A stretch of DNA of 64,000 nt from Caulochytrium protostelioides (taxonomy: Eukaryota > Chytridiomycota > Caulochytriomycetes > Caulochytriales > Caulochytriaceae): assembly GCA_003615045.1 (NCBI GenBank), contig ML014127.1:1-64000 (forward strand), written 5' to 3'. The notes below the pieces were generated by a model. The model had not been told where the DNA came from. It made no database searches and saw only the letters and a list, made by a program, of their open reading frames with translations. A program made the translations under genes and the position numbers. The first letter of the stretch is position 1; each line of letters opens with the position of its first letter. Of the stretch, positions 51,221-61,860 are shown one piece after another.

Positions 51221-52683
51221 GGCTCGCTCGTGGGGATATCGGCGGTGGTGGGGAAACGGTGGCGGTCTGTGAGGCTTCGGGATGGCGAGGGATCCGCCTC
51301 GGAATTCGTAGGGTCGGAGTCAAGCGAGGGTCAATCAAAGCGGCGGGGTCGTCGCCGTCGTGGTATTGGCAGGCGAGGCAGCTTCACGTCAGAGTTATCA
51401 TCGGCCACAAGCGATGTTCATCGAGGCGCGCGCGTTGGCGTCGTCATGACTTCCGTATGGCCGTGCGGGCACGTTGCCCTGACACTCGCTGTGACGTGGC
51501 CACCCGAGCGTCGGGGTGAGCTGCCCGGCTATGTGGTGTTAGGAGGCTCGGCGGCCGGAGCGGGCGCAGGCCACGACGCCGGTCCGGGCGCGCTCTGCGT
51601 CGGAAGCGTTCGAAAAGTCCGCTATGTCGACGTCGTGGGGGGACGGGGACCGATGGCGAAGGCGGCGGCAGGCGCCACGGCTCGAGCGGGATGCAGCCGC
51701 CCCACCCGAGTCGGACCTGCCGCGGGAAGGAAAATATAGAGGGCCCGACCCGAGCCTATCATCCGATTGGTCGGAAGATCCTCACGACATCGACCCTCTG
51801 TATCACTCTGTATCAGACGCCTGATCCATGCAAAGATGCTGATCATGACCATGAAGTTTCCCACGACGTTATTGGTTGGTGTCAATCGATACATGGGCCA
51901 CTCAGCGGCCGCTCAGCTCATCGCATCAAAGTCGATGCGTTTTTCATCACGATCTGTCCGGATCGTCAGCGATCCCCGGGAGGCTGAGCTGATATGCGAT
52001 GAAGGCCAAGTATCTTCGTTCACCTAGCTTCATTATCTAGAGTCTCGAGGTGCCCCCTTTCCGACGCAACACGCCCCTCGTGCCTTCCCTGAGAGCCGGC
52101 ACCTCCCCGGTCACTGAGCCATGGACATTTTGTCTTTAGTCGGGGACGTCCCTGCGCCCTGCGCCATGCCCTGCGCCGCAGCTCGGTGCCGCCGCCGCCG
52201 ACGTCTCGCCTCGGGCCGACGGCGATGCCGCCCCAGCGGACACGCGGTGGCCCGGCGCGCGCGAACGCCGCCATGGCGGGCGAGCGAACGCCGCTGCTCC
52301 CCCGTCGGCTGCGTGCACGTGCCCTGCCTGCGTGGCATCGGCCGACGTCGGGTGTCGCTGCCGCGTCGCCACGTTGACCTCTCGGAGATATCGCTGATCG
52401 TGCGATGCTCACGACGGCGCCGCGCCGCGGGCCGGTGCGCTGAACGACGGCCGATGCCGATGGCCGAGACCGGTGATCGAGAGCGGCGCCCCCCAAGAAG
52501 GGTTCCCTGCTGCTCTCCCGCATCTTCCGACGTGCTGGTGCGCCGTGGCCACCACGAAGCTCGTCTGCGCCACAGCCGCCGCCCGCCGTCCCTCTGCTTG
52601 CGACGGCCCTCCCCCGCGAGCGTCGCGGACGTCGACGCCGACGCCGACGCCGCGGCCGCCGTCGACCTTGCCACATTAGCACC
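51221..52683. other. Divergent intergenic region between LSG1 and the deubiquitinase gene
   Basis: About 1.5 kb separate the two starts. An AAAATATAGAGG motif near 51731 (read as CCTCTATATTTT on minus) could be an LSG1 promoter element, though it is about 510 bases from its ATG. The right end is very GC-rich with CCGACG repeats. No gene is recognised. Confidence 0.5.
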
Positions 52684-54705
52684 ATGGAGGCGCGTCACGA
52701 GTACCGTCTCCACTTCGGCACGATCGCGCCCGCCGACTACCATCTCTCCCGGATCTGCGCGCTGCGCCGTGCCTCCTTCCGTGCGCCGTGGCGCAACGTC
52801 CCGGACCCGCGGGCCCAGCGCAAAATCTGTTTCGGCAACAGCCCGGGGATCCTGCTCGCCGGCGTGCCGCACGCCGCGGAGGACCATGCCCCGGCGCGTG
52901 CGCGCCACGGCGGCCTGCCCCGGACACCGACATCGCCTGCGGCCGTCGACGACGACGACGACGACACCGAGCAGCCTGCCGACGATCCGGTCGATCAAGA
53001 GACATCCGCGACGACCCCTGTCGAGGACGCCGAACCCCCCAAAGAAGTAGTGCCGGAGGACGATGCGTCGAGATCCGTGACCGAGGCGCACGCCGCAGCG
53101 GAGGAACCTGCGCCGCCCGCGCCGAAGCCCAAGCCGAAGCCCGCATCGTGGGCGGCGCTGGTCGCTCAACCGACGGCCGGTGACGCGGCGGCGGCGGCCG
53201 GCACCGGTGGTGGCACGCAGGTCGACGCCCTCGCGGCCGCGCCGCCGCTGCCGCTTTCGGCACGCCATGCGGACACGCTGTTCGACTATGCGCCTGACTT
53301 CCAGAACGCATACTTCTCGCCGCGCGGCCTCGTGAACCCGGGCACGCTCTGCTTCCTCAACGTGATCCTCCAGCCGCTGCTCTACTGCGCGCCCTTCTAC
53401 AACCTCTACACGGTCCTGCGCGAGGTCGTGCCGCCGCCGTTCGAGGGGACGAGCCCGACGCCGCTCACAGACGCTATGCTCGACTTCATCGCCGAGTTCC
53501 CGCCTCTCTCGGCGGCGACGCTGCGCACCCGCGGCGCCTTTACGGACGCGCCGTCGATGGGCGCTGCAGGCTCGGCATCCCTGGCGAACGGCACCCGCCG
53601 CTCGGCAGCGTCGACGACGGCAACCTCATCGGTGCCGGCGTACGCGTCCACGACGGCGCATTCGGACATGCAGCATGCGATGCAGTTCGACCTCGCCGCC
53701 GCATCCCGCGCCGCCTCGCAGGCCCCGGGTGCCGTGTACGCGGCCTTGCGGACGTACCAGCGCATCGCGTATGCCGCGCGCCAGGAAGACGCCCAAGAGT
53801 TCCTCGGGTTCCTGCTGGACGGCCTGCACGAGGAGCTGCGCGGCGTGCTCACGCGTGAAGCCGAGCGCACGCTCGCTCGGCCTCCCGGCCAGCGCGGGGC
53901 TCTCAGCCCGCGCGCCGCCGCGGCCATGGCGGCGTTCTACGCAGAAGCCCAGCGCACGGCCGCCGCGACCGGCCAGGCGGCCGCCGATCCCGCGACCGTC
54001 GCTTCCGCCGACGGCGAGCGCCAGGACGACGACGGTGACGACGATGGCTGGCACGAGATCGGCCGTCGCAACCGCAAGCTGGTCGCGCGCGACATCACGC
54101 TGCGCGACACGCCCGTGTCGACGCTGTTCTTTGGACGGACGCGGTCGGTGATCTCGGGCCCTGGGTTCAAAGACCGTGTCACGACGGAGCCGTTCATCAC
54201 ATTTCCGTTGGACCTCTCGGATCCGCCTGTCACCAGTATCGAGGACGCGCTGCGGTCGTTCGCGCAGCCTGAGTGCGTCGAGGGCTTCACGACGCGCGCC
54301 GGCGCCGTCGTCGACCTCGTCCGCTCGAACCGCATCGGCCGCGTCCCGCCGGTGTTCATCCTGCATCTGAAGCGGTTCCACTTTGATGGCGCCACCACCC
54401 AGAAGATCAACCGCTGGATCGCGTTTCCTGACGTCCTGACGGTCCCGCCGGAGACGCTGAGCCCGCAGGCGCAGGCGCAGCTCAACGCGGGCCCCGCGCG
54501 CGGCCGACTCCAGCTCGCTGCCGTGATCTACCACCAGGGCAAGCGCGCCGAGGGTGGGCACTACACGTGCGACGTCCGCGTTCAGGGCGGCACATGGCTC
54601 ACCTTCAACGACACCCAAGTCACCCGCACCACGCTCAAGGCCATCATGACCGAGAGCCACGAGCGCCAGGTCTACCTGCTCATCTATACGTTGCGGACGA
54701 CGTGA
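52684..54705 (+). CDS. Ubiquitin-specific protease, USP10/Ubp3-like
   Basis: The 673-residue protein has a disordered Asp/Pro/Ala-rich N-terminal ~190 residues and a USP (C19) catalytic domain. The Cys box is GLVNPGTLCFLNVILQPLLY with Cys223. The QEDAQEFLGFLLDGLHEEL motif, the FF-G...S segment (STLFFGRTRSVIS), the VFILHLKRFHFD strand and the His box GGHYTCDV (His626) with FNDTQV (Asp643) complete the site. The RQEDAQEFL, LLDGLHEE and FGR sequences and the length fit USP10 (human) and Ubp3 (yeast), which with a G3BP/Bre5 partner removes ubiquitin from Sec23, ribosomal proteins and others. The usual G-N-T-C-F is here G-T-L-C-F, so the conserved Asn just before Cys is replaced. The other residues are intact. 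The ATG context is GCACCATGG. Confidence 0.9.
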   Translation: MEARHEYRLHFGTIAPADYHLSRICALRRASFRAPWRNVPDPRAQRKICFGNSPGILLAGVPHAAEDHAPARARHGGLPRTPTSPAAVDDDDDDTEQPADDPVDQETSATTPVEDAEPPKEVVPEDDASRSVTEAHAAAEEPAPPAPKPKPKPASWAALVAQPTAGDAAAAAGTGGGTQVDALAAAPPLPLSARHADTLFDYAPDFQNAYFSPRGLVNPGTLCFLNVILQPLLYCAPFYNLYTVLREVVPPPFEGTSPTPLTDAMLDFIAEFPPLSAATLRTRGAFTDAPSMGAAGSASLANGTRRSAASTTATSSVPAYASTTAHSDMQHAMQFDLAAASRAASQAPGAVYAALRTYQRIAYAARQEDAQEFLGFLLDGLHEELRGVLTREAERTLARPPGQRGALSPRAAAAMAAFYAEAQRTAAATGQAAADPATVASADGERQDDDGDDDGWHEIGRRNRKLVARDITLRDTPVSTLFFGRTRSVISGPGFKDRVTTEPFITFPLDLSDPPVTSIEDALRSFAQPECVEGFTTRAGAVVDLVRSNRIGRVPPVFILHLKRFHFDGATTQKINRWIAFPDVLTVPPETLSPQAQAQLNAGPARGRLQLAAVIYHQGKRAEGGHYTCDVRVQGGTWLTFNDTQVTRTTLKAIMTESHERQVYLLIYTLRTT

Positions 54706-55388
54706 TCGACCGCTCTGTCTGAAGCGGCCTTTTTGCCCCCCGGAGTTCTGACGCTTCTGCTGGGGCCTCATGCATGCTACCCATCAACGCACCCCGCCGC
54801 AGGAGGTGGTGGCCCGGTGACGCCGTCATGATGACTTCCCTAACTCCCTTCAGCTCTATTTTTATATTTCTCTCGGCCATCGTTCCTCCTCATGTATTCC
54901 GCATGCTCGCTCTCATTTCTCCATTCAACGCCCAACGCTTGCGATTAGCAATGGGCACGCGCACCCTCAGTGCCAGTCGCTCGTTCAGCGCTTGTTCGCT
55001 TTCATATGCAGCTCCCGTCCCCATTCCCCTCTTCTAGTTTCACACGTGTTTTGTTGTTATTCATCCCCGCTGAAGTGGGCACGCTTTTCCACGAAGCCAC
55101 GGCGATTCCATGACGGGCGACACCAAGCGTCGCACCGACGCAACAACACGGGACGTTTTCTTTCTTCCCTGGCCTCACGCACACGACGAAATAGGATTGA
55201 TCATGCTATTAGGGGCCACAATGTAAAGCTAAAAAGCGCGTCCGGGACGGCGCGATCGGGAACGGCCACGAGCGGACTGCATCCAGAGACCATGACAGCC
55301 CAAGCAGGGAAGAGGGCCTCACAGATCGCCACTCACGGCGACGCCGTCGGCTTCAAGGGGCGCGCGCACGCAGAACGGGCGACGGCAT
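54706..55388. other. Convergent intergenic region between the deubiquitinase gene and RPS0
   Basis: Lower GC, with pyrimidine-rich and TATTTTTATATTTC sequence near 54860-54870. It fits two 3' untranslated regions. No gene is seen. Confidence 0.6.
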
Positions 55389-56255
55389 TTACTCGGTCCA
55401 GGTGGCGGCAGCCTGGGGCTGGGGCTGCTCACCCCAGTCACCACCGGCGGCCTCGGCGCCGGTCCACTGGGCGGGGGTGGCCGAGGCCATGGCGACATCG
55501 GCGATGCCCTGGGCGGCCCAGTCCTGAGCCTCGGGCTCGACGGCGGCGACCTCGGGGGCGGCGGCGGCGGCGGCCTCGGCGGCGACCTTGGCGGCGGCGG
55601 CGGCCTCAGCGGCAGCCTCCTTCTCGTTCGCGTCCGGGTCACGGTAGAAGAACATGTCGACCATGACGTTCCAGGGCTCCTCGCGGGAGATGAGGCCGCG
55701 GAGGCGGAGGACCTCACGGCAGAGCAGCCAGTAGGCGAGGCCGATGGCGTGCTTACCGCGGGTGTTGGTCGGGATGGCGACATCGACGTACTTGAGCGGG
55801 GAGTCGGCGTCGGCGAAGGCAATGACCGGGACGTTCACGTACGACGACTCCATGATGGCGTTGCGGTCAAGGAGGGTGTTGGTGACGACGAGGAGACGGG
55901 GCTCACGGAACGTACGGGTGATGTAGTTAGTGAGGGTACCCGGGGTCCAGCGACCGGCGATGGCGGTGGCGCCAGTGTACTGGGCGAACTTGAGGGCGGC
56001 ACGCTGGCCGTACTTCTGCGAGGCAACAACGCAGACATCGGCCGGGTTCTCGATCGAGGCGATGATGCGGGCCGCGAAGACGAGCTTCTCCCAGGTCTTG
56101 CCGATGTTCAGGATGTTGACACCGTCGGCGCGACGCTTCCACACGTACGGCTTCATGCGAATGTTCATGTTCTTCTGGCCGATGTGGGTGGAGGCAGCCA
56201 GCATCTGCTGGATGTCCTCCTGGGTGGCATTGAGGCAAGCGGGAACCTGAGACAT
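55389..56255 (-). CDS. RPS0: Small-subunit ribosomal protein uS2 (Rps0/RPSA)
   Basis: The 288-residue protein matches uS2 of eukaryotes along its length: [33 protein letters not shown], then [49 protein letters not shown] and NRHAIG-like [20 protein letters not shown]. The Ala/Glu-rich tail (about 210-250) and the acidic/aromatic C-terminus ([21 protein letters not shown]) match the extension of Rps0. It is needed for 40S assembly and 20S rRNA maturation. Codon use is the most strongly biased of the window, as for highly expressed genes. No intron interrupts it. The ATG at 56255 has a GCCACCATGT context when read on minus. Confidence 0.97.
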   Translation of the reverse strand: MSQVPACLNATQEDIQQMLAASTHIGQKNMNIRMKPYVWKRRADGVNILNIGKTWEKLVFAARIIASIENPADVCVVASQKYGQRAALKFAQYTGATAIAGRWTPGTLTNYITRTFREPRLLVVTNTLLDRNAIMESSYVNVPVIAFADADSPLKYVDVAIPTNTRGKHAIGLAYWLLCREVLRLRGLISREEPWNVMVDMFFYRDPDANEKEAAAEAAAAAKVAAEAAAAAAPEVAAVEPEAQDWAAQGIADVAMASATPAQWTGAEAAGGDWGEQPQPQAAATWTE

Positions 56256-58063
56256 GGTGGCGGTTGATCAGGGGGTGTTGACTGGCGACGGGCGGACAGT
56301 AAAGTGTCAAAAGGTGATGGTAGACAAAAGTCTGTAAACGATGAGTATCATTCGAATCAAAGAGACAGCGACGGAGGTGAGTGGGTCTGTATTTAAAGCC
56401 AAATCAGTCCGTGATTCCCACTGGAAGAAAACCAGCGCTGCGCTCATCGGATGAACGCTGATGCGAGGTTTCGAGGCGTCGCCTCGTCAAAGACCGCCGT
56501 CGGAGCCGGCAGATCCTGTAAATCGTACGGCGCCGGTTGAGCCACGAAGCATTTCGCGACCAGCATGGAGACCATGACGGACCTCCGTCGAAGCCGGCCG
56601 ATCCTTTCACACTGTCCGTGGCCATCGATCCATGAAGCGTCCAATCACCGCATTAGCCGGTACAGGCAACGGGTCCACATCCGGCTCATGACGCAGCCGA
56701 AAGATGGGATATCGCCACAGGACGCGACATGAAGCTGCGCATTTCTTCGGAGACGGCCAACACGGTATGGTCGCTCGTGGTCTTCAACGGATGACACAGG
56801 AGATCAGCTAGGGCCTCCATGGCGGCGGTCACGGCGGCGGTCGGGCCAGGACGGAGCTCAACACAGAGACGACAGCGACCCGGACCGCAGGAATCGCAGC
56901 GAGCGCGCGCGGGTATCAGTAGGACGGCAGGGGACGCTCCCATCAGCGGGAATGGACTTACCCTTAAAATCCGGAGGGTCACCAAAGTGTCAAGGGCGGG
57001 TGGTAGTGAACTCTTGTCTCTTTGTCATCCATCACCTCTGCGCTCATGCCCGTCGACCCGGGGGCCAGCTCATGTGCCTTCCCACAATGTCTAACTTGCT
57101 GAACGCGGTCCTATCCATGGACTATACTTTTGCGTGTGTGTGCAGTGCCTTGCTAGACGTCTCGACGACCGAGCAGGTGGATGGATGGATGGATGGGTGG
57201 CGCGCGGGGGCCGGGCGGGCCGCCGGCCGGCCCTCCAAGCCTGACGCCTCTTCCTTCTTCCGAGCCTGGATGAGGCGCGCGAGGGCCAGAGCCGCTGGGT
57301 GGGGGCAGACCCTTAGACTCAGCCCGAATCAGTGGTCTGCACCCGTCGTTGTTCCGAGCCTTCCGCACCCGAGAGAGACCATCCATGTCGGTCGCGCGCT
57401 TCCCTATGAAGTCTTATGGCTCCTTGGAACCAATGTATCACGACGATTGGAGTTCTTCAATTAGACTCCGTGGTAGCATCGGGCGAAAATGGTGAATCTG
57501 ATGGATACATCTAGTGTCCAGCCCTGTTCATGTTTACCCAAGGACAACGCTTCTCTTTCTGTGTTCTCTGCTGTATGATCTTGCTCTTCCTATGCGTCTA
57601 CTTGCCAAGGCATGTGTGTTGCCCAGCGGGTGTGATGGTCTGTTGGGTGCTTAGGCTGCCGGGGGCTTGGCGGATCGGCCGCTCGAGACGGGAATTAGGA
57701 ATCACGGGCCCGCGCCACACAATCAAAGGCGAGACGTGGCGTCGCCGTCGCCAGGTCGTCGACGCCACGTCTCGCGCCACCGCCGGGTCCGTCGCCGCGA
57801 GCCTTGCGCCTCCCACCAACCTCACACCCACGCGCGCGCACAGACGCACGCGGCGCGCTCCGCCGTCGCGGTTGAACAATGACACATATCGTTGCTGATG
57901 AGCCAAAGACCGGTTCTTCGTAGTATCCTGTCTGGTCAGTGGCTGCGGCATGGCGGTGGTATTCCCGCTTGGGTGGATGCCGAGGCTCGTCCTCGTGTTC
58001 GATCACTACTAACCTCTGTGATTCCTATCACATTGCGTGCCACGCGGTCCTCCCCCGCCCACG
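56256..58063. other. Divergent intergenic region between RPS0 and the CX9C gene
   Basis: About 1.8 kb. The RPS0 side has GGCTTTAAATAC (minus sense, near 56389-56400), a possible TATA variant about 140 bases before the RPS0 ATG. A GATG microsatellite lies at about 57178-57197. No conserved frame or RNA gene is recognised. Confidence 0.5.
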
Positions 58064-58321
58064 ATGCCCGTGACGACCACGACCCCCGCGGCGGCGGCCG
58101 CGCCCGCCCCGACGGACACGCTGATGCCGAGCTACTTCCCGCTGAAACTCCGCAAGTGCGCGGACCCCGCGGACGACTTCTTTGCCTGTTTCGAGGGCAA
58201 GGCGATGCCCAACGGCGACCCGGAAGTCGCGCGCCGTGCGTTGGCCCAGTGTCAAGAGACGTTGCGCGCGTACAAGGACTGCATGCAGTCCTTTGTCGGA
58301 CCGTCGGCGCCGCAAGCCTGA
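58064..58321 (+). CDS. Twin CX9C (CHCH) protein, probably mitochondrial intermembrane space
   Basis: The 85-residue protein begins MPVTTTTPAAAAAPAPTDTL, then LMPSYFPLKLRKC. Cysteines 32 and 42 form one CX9C pair (CADPADDFFAC) and 63 and 73 the other (CQETLRAYKDC), with 20 residues between the pairs. This is the helix-hairpin of proteins imported by the Mia40 disulfide relay into the mitochondrial intermembrane space, many of which help assemble respiratory complexes (Cmc, Cox17/19/23, COA families). Which family it belongs to is not clear to me; the LPSYFPLKLRKC lead-in may be diagnostic. The frame has no other ATG upstream before 58064. It is followed at some distance by NDUFS6, another respiratory gene on the same strand. 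Confidence 0.78.
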   Translation: MPVTTTTPAAAAAPAPTDTLMPSYFPLKLRKCADPADDFFACFEGKAMPNGDPEVARRALAQCQETLRAYKDCMQSFVGPSAPQA

Positions 58322-59163
58322 TCGGCGCGTCGCAGGGGATTCTGCCCGCATCACGCGTCGCCAGCCGACGGATGCATACCTGCGCCTTCGGCGTGATCGC
58401 CTGGGATGACGCCCCGTCTGCCGGTCACTCGACAGCTACCGTGTTTTCGATCGTCGCTCTGAGCTGGCTGCCGGCATCGAACCTCGTGGAGTCGCCTGGT
58501 GTCGGCGATCACTGCCCTATTTTCGCTGCCTGCTCGAGATGGTGCCACCTGATCGGTGGTGCCCAAAGAAACGAAATCGCAAACTCTCTTTTCATGTATA
58601 TAGTTATGGTATTTGCTCTCCCTTCATTTCCATTACGGGGGAGTTGGATCCCGTGCTTTCATGCCGAGGGCCATGTCGAAAGGGCCCCCCGACTCAGCCT
58701 TGGGCATGAGCTCGAACAAGCGCAGCCCAGACCGAGACCCAGTTACGGCGGCCCCGCGGCGCAGGCGTCGCGCCCGCCCGTCGCCCCCCACACGTGTGGC
58801 GGCAAGGATGGCCGCGGCTGACAGTCCCAAGGCCCACGGCAGCGCGGACCGACGGCGGTGCCATCGCTGGTCGATGCTGCCGCGGCGCGTGGCCCGCGTG
58901 CCTTCATACGCGCTCCGGCGGGTCCATAGCGCGAAGGCCGCTGGTGCTCGTGCCGCCCGCCGCCGACCCCCCGCGCGCGCGCGGCGCCACGACTCCACGA
59001 GGCGGCCACGTCGATTGCGTGGCATTGGATCCGCCACGGCATCCGCGGCCAGACTCTCCCGCAGCGCTCCTGAGCCGACTCCGAGCCGACGCCGACTCCG
59101 AGCCGCGACGCGCTTTCCGCCTCCACACCCCTTTCTTCTGCGCCACCTCTCCTACGCATCGCT
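58322..59163. other. Intergenic region
   Basis: About 0.84 kb. The first part has the 3' end of the CX9C gene (TGTATATAGTTATGG near 58593). The second is GC-rich with no recognised gene and is presumably the NDUFS6 promoter. Confidence 0.5.
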
Positions 59164-59625
59164 ATGGTTCTGGCTTTCTCGCTGCGTCGCGCCGCGACGG
59201 CACGTGGCGGCGCCAGCCGCCTGCTGAGCTCGTCGGCGCGCCAGTGGGAGTCGGTGCCGTCGACGCTGCCGACGGTGCCTGGCACGGGCGCCACGACCGG
59301 CCGCGTGCCGCCGCCGGCTGCCGTCGAGGAGCTCGCGGGCTTGTCGCGCGACGGGCAGCACACCACCCGCGTCGCGCGCGAGGCCGCGTACACGGGCCCG
59401 CGGTTCGAGCAGACCGTGCTGAGCGCGCAGCCGCAGCCGCACTCCGCGCAGGAGCTGATTGCCCAGGTGCCGATCATTAAGGTCGCCGGCCGAAGGACAA
59501 GCTGCAACGGCGGCGGCGGCGCGCTCGGCCACCCGCGCATCTTCATGAACCTCGATGACGGCAAGCCCGTCGGCTGCGGCTACTGCGGTCTGCGTTTCCA
59601 GATGGACGCCGAGCACCACCACTGA
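59164..59625 (+). CDS. NDUFS6: Mitochondrial complex I subunit NDUFS6-like (zinc-binding 13 kDa subunit)
   Basis: The 153-residue protein begins with an Arg/Ser/Ala-rich presequence (MVLAFSLRRAATARGGASRLLSSSARQW). The C-terminal zinc site is SCNGGGGALGHPRIFMNLDDG, then GCGYCGLRFQ: Cys114, the His of GHP and the CGYC pair form the CHCC zinc ligands of NDUFS6. The subunit is an accessory component of the matrix arm of NADH:ubiquinone oxidoreductase, added late in assembly. Its presence shows that the organism has a proton-pumping complex I, unlike budding yeasts of the Saccharomyces group. Length agrees with fungal homologues. The C-terminus MDAEHHH is typical (often ending in His). Confidence 0.93.
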   Translation: MVLAFSLRRAATARGGASRLLSSSARQWESVPSTLPTVPGTGATTGRVPPPAAVEELAGLSRDGQHTTRVAREAAYTGPRFEQTVLSAQPQPHSAQELIAQVPIIKVAGRRTSCNGGGGALGHPRIFMNLDDGKPVGCGYCGLRFQMDAEHHH

Positions 59626-60006
59626 ACCCGCTTCGTAGGCTCCTCCCCATACTCATCCTCCGCAAAGCGCCCTGAATGAATGGTTCCGGCTCCGACGTGA
59701 CTTGACGTGGCAGAGCACAGAGAAACGCTGAAAGCGCTGTCTCCCGATCGTCATTTTGACATAACGCGTTGAGCCATGACCTCGTCTTCATGGATGGCGT
59801 CGCTTGCTTGTAAACTATCGCTTCTTTCTTTTTTATACATTTCCTTTCGTTCGTGAATGTCCCAGGATGCCTATGCCTACCCGAGGGCGCCCGATGTGGT
59901 CCGGGAATAGCTGAGGCCGGCATTCGCAGGAACGTCTACACGGAAGGAAGACGGTCGCGATCGCGTCGGCGAGCGAGACGACCCCGACATCGGCGCAAGA
60001 GCACGG
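59626..60006. other. Convergent intergenic region
   Basis: Lies between the stop codons of NDUFS6 (+) and SUS1 (-). A T-rich patch at 59820-59838 probably marks 3' ends. No gene. Confidence 0.6.
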
Positions 60007-60604
60007 TTACAGATCTTGGAGCGACTTGCGGATGCGCGCCTCGATCTCGGTACGGACGGCGTCAGGAACCAATCGCTCCGAAGCGCCCGTGACCTCGGCG
60101 ATGAGTTCCTCGGCCGTCACATTGCTGATGCCCTTGGCGCGGATCACATCTGGTGGCACACGGCGTTAATTATGTTCAACACAGGATATTCGATGTCTCG
60201 ACGTGTGAGTCGGATGATAAGCATCAACTTGAAAAACGTCATGCAAGCAATGCATGACGGCTTAATCATTGAGACTTTACCTTGACAGTGCATGCGGAGT
60301 TTGTCACGGACGCCGGACTCGACGAGTCGGTGGTGGATGATGTCCTTCAATCTGCACCAGAGAAATCCATCAGTCGGCAACAGAAGTCAGCACATGGTCT
60401 ACGGACAGTTGGTCCCCTTTCTTAAGGAAAACACAGCATACTCGCTACTGTCGTCGCTATCATTAGTGTCGTTGTTTTCGACGTGGTAGGCCTGAATCAA
60501 GCGACGGCATCGGGCACGTGGGTCCCAGTGACTTACCGTTCATGCTCCCCATTTTCAATCAACTTGTCTTCCAGCTCGATAATCTGCTGTTCCAAGTCCG
60601 CCAT
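60007..60604 (-). CDS. SUS1: Sus1/ENY2, SAGA and TREX-2 subunit (three exons)
   Basis: Exon 1 is 60604 to 60537, exon 2 is 60351 to 60281 and exon 3 is 60149 to 60007 (TAA at 60009-60007), together 93 residues. Intron 1 (60352-60536, 185 nt) has GTAAGT and GCAG ends in phase 2. Intron 2 (60150-60280, 131 nt) has GTAAAG and CCAG ends in phase 1. The protein reads MADLEQQIIELEDKLIENGEHER, then LKDIIHHRLVESGVRDKL, then HCQDVIRAKGISNVTAEEL and VPDAVRTEIEARIRKSL, which matches ENY2 throughout. It is shared by the SAGA deubiquitinase module and the TREX-2 mRNA export complex at the nuclear pore. The gene is invisible without splicing, since each exon is shorter than 50 codons. Length agrees with human ENY2 (101) and yeast Sus1 (96). 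Confidence 0.94.
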
Positions 60605-61860
60605 GGCGGCAGCGACGGGAGGATCGTCCGGAGAGTGCCGTTGCTCAGAATCAAAAACAACCAATCTGAAGGCCGTCAGAAGGACGGCGTAAAGGACGGT
60701 GGAAAGACGATGCGTCGTAAGCGACGGCAGCGGCGAAGGCGCGCAGCGGGCTTTCTTTTTTTCCAGCAAGAGCGGGTCGCACCCTAGGCGAGGCGACCAG
60801 CTCGCCGAGACGAGACAGCGAGCGCTTCGGGCGTTCGATCACCCGCACGATCAGCGAGCCGTATTAAAGCGCCGACAGCCGGTCGAGCACGTGGTCGACA
60901 CGGCGACGCCGATTCGACGGCTTTGCCTCGGAGTACGTCGGTGGGCGAGGGTCGGTCGGCCGGCCGGGAGGCAGGCCTTCGGCTGCCGCGGGGCGATGCG
61001 GGGCTGAGCGGCGGGTTAGGACCGAGGGCGGAGATACAGTGGGGGCCGCTGGTGCGGCGCAAGCACCGGCTGGTCCCAATTCGGTCAACAGTCAGCCCTG
61101 ACAGCCGACTGGTGGTCTGTTGGCCGCCGGGTCTAGTCTGGTCTAGTCTGGTCGCTCCCGGATGCTGGTCTTTCTCTGGTGATCAGCGCCTAATGATTCC
61201 ATCGATCCCATGGAAGGCGTACCACGCAGATCTGGCTTGGTTGTCGTACATTCCGAGTTTGGGTGTCGAGGCATGGAGGCGACGTGCACGCCGACCTGCT
61301 TTTGGGCCGGGATGCCGCGGGGCGTGGGGATCTGCGGTTGGCCTACGGCCGCCATCGCTGGATCAATGGATGATCTGCAATAGACAGTCAAAAATACCTG
61401 CCCCCCGAACGCTGTGATGGGAATCACCATTTCGCCTTGTCCCTGGTGCGCATGATGCTACCGCATGAGACCAGTCAAACGATGGTTCGTTCGTTCAACG
61501 GACCGCCGTTCGTTCGACTCGATGCCCTCGTATTCGACATTCGACACCGGCTTTCAAACAGGCAAGAGCCTTCCGAGGTCTTCGTAAAAAACACATGATC
61601 ACAGATCGTCCCAGCGACCTCTGCCAACGGCCGCGTCGGCATCGCCGCCACGCTTTACGACGCATCGACAGGGCACCCTGTTGAGGAGGCTACATACAAA
61701 AAAGGGTTTAAAAAAAGGAACGGAAGACGACAGGACCGACCGAGACAGAGCAGAGACCATAAAGACGAGATCCCTAGCGAAGGCGGCATGCGGCATACGA
61801 CATACGCAAAAAGAACAGCGACCATTGGGTGGCCGATTCAATCTTTCACGATGGCGGCGT
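60605..61860. other. Intergenic region between SUS1 and RPN8
   Basis: The left part is the SUS1 promoter and 5' leader, and the right part the RPN8 3' region. Duplicated GTCTAGTCTG near 61133-61150 and a GTTCGTTCG repeat near 61485-61515 are the only structures seen. Confidence 0.5.
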
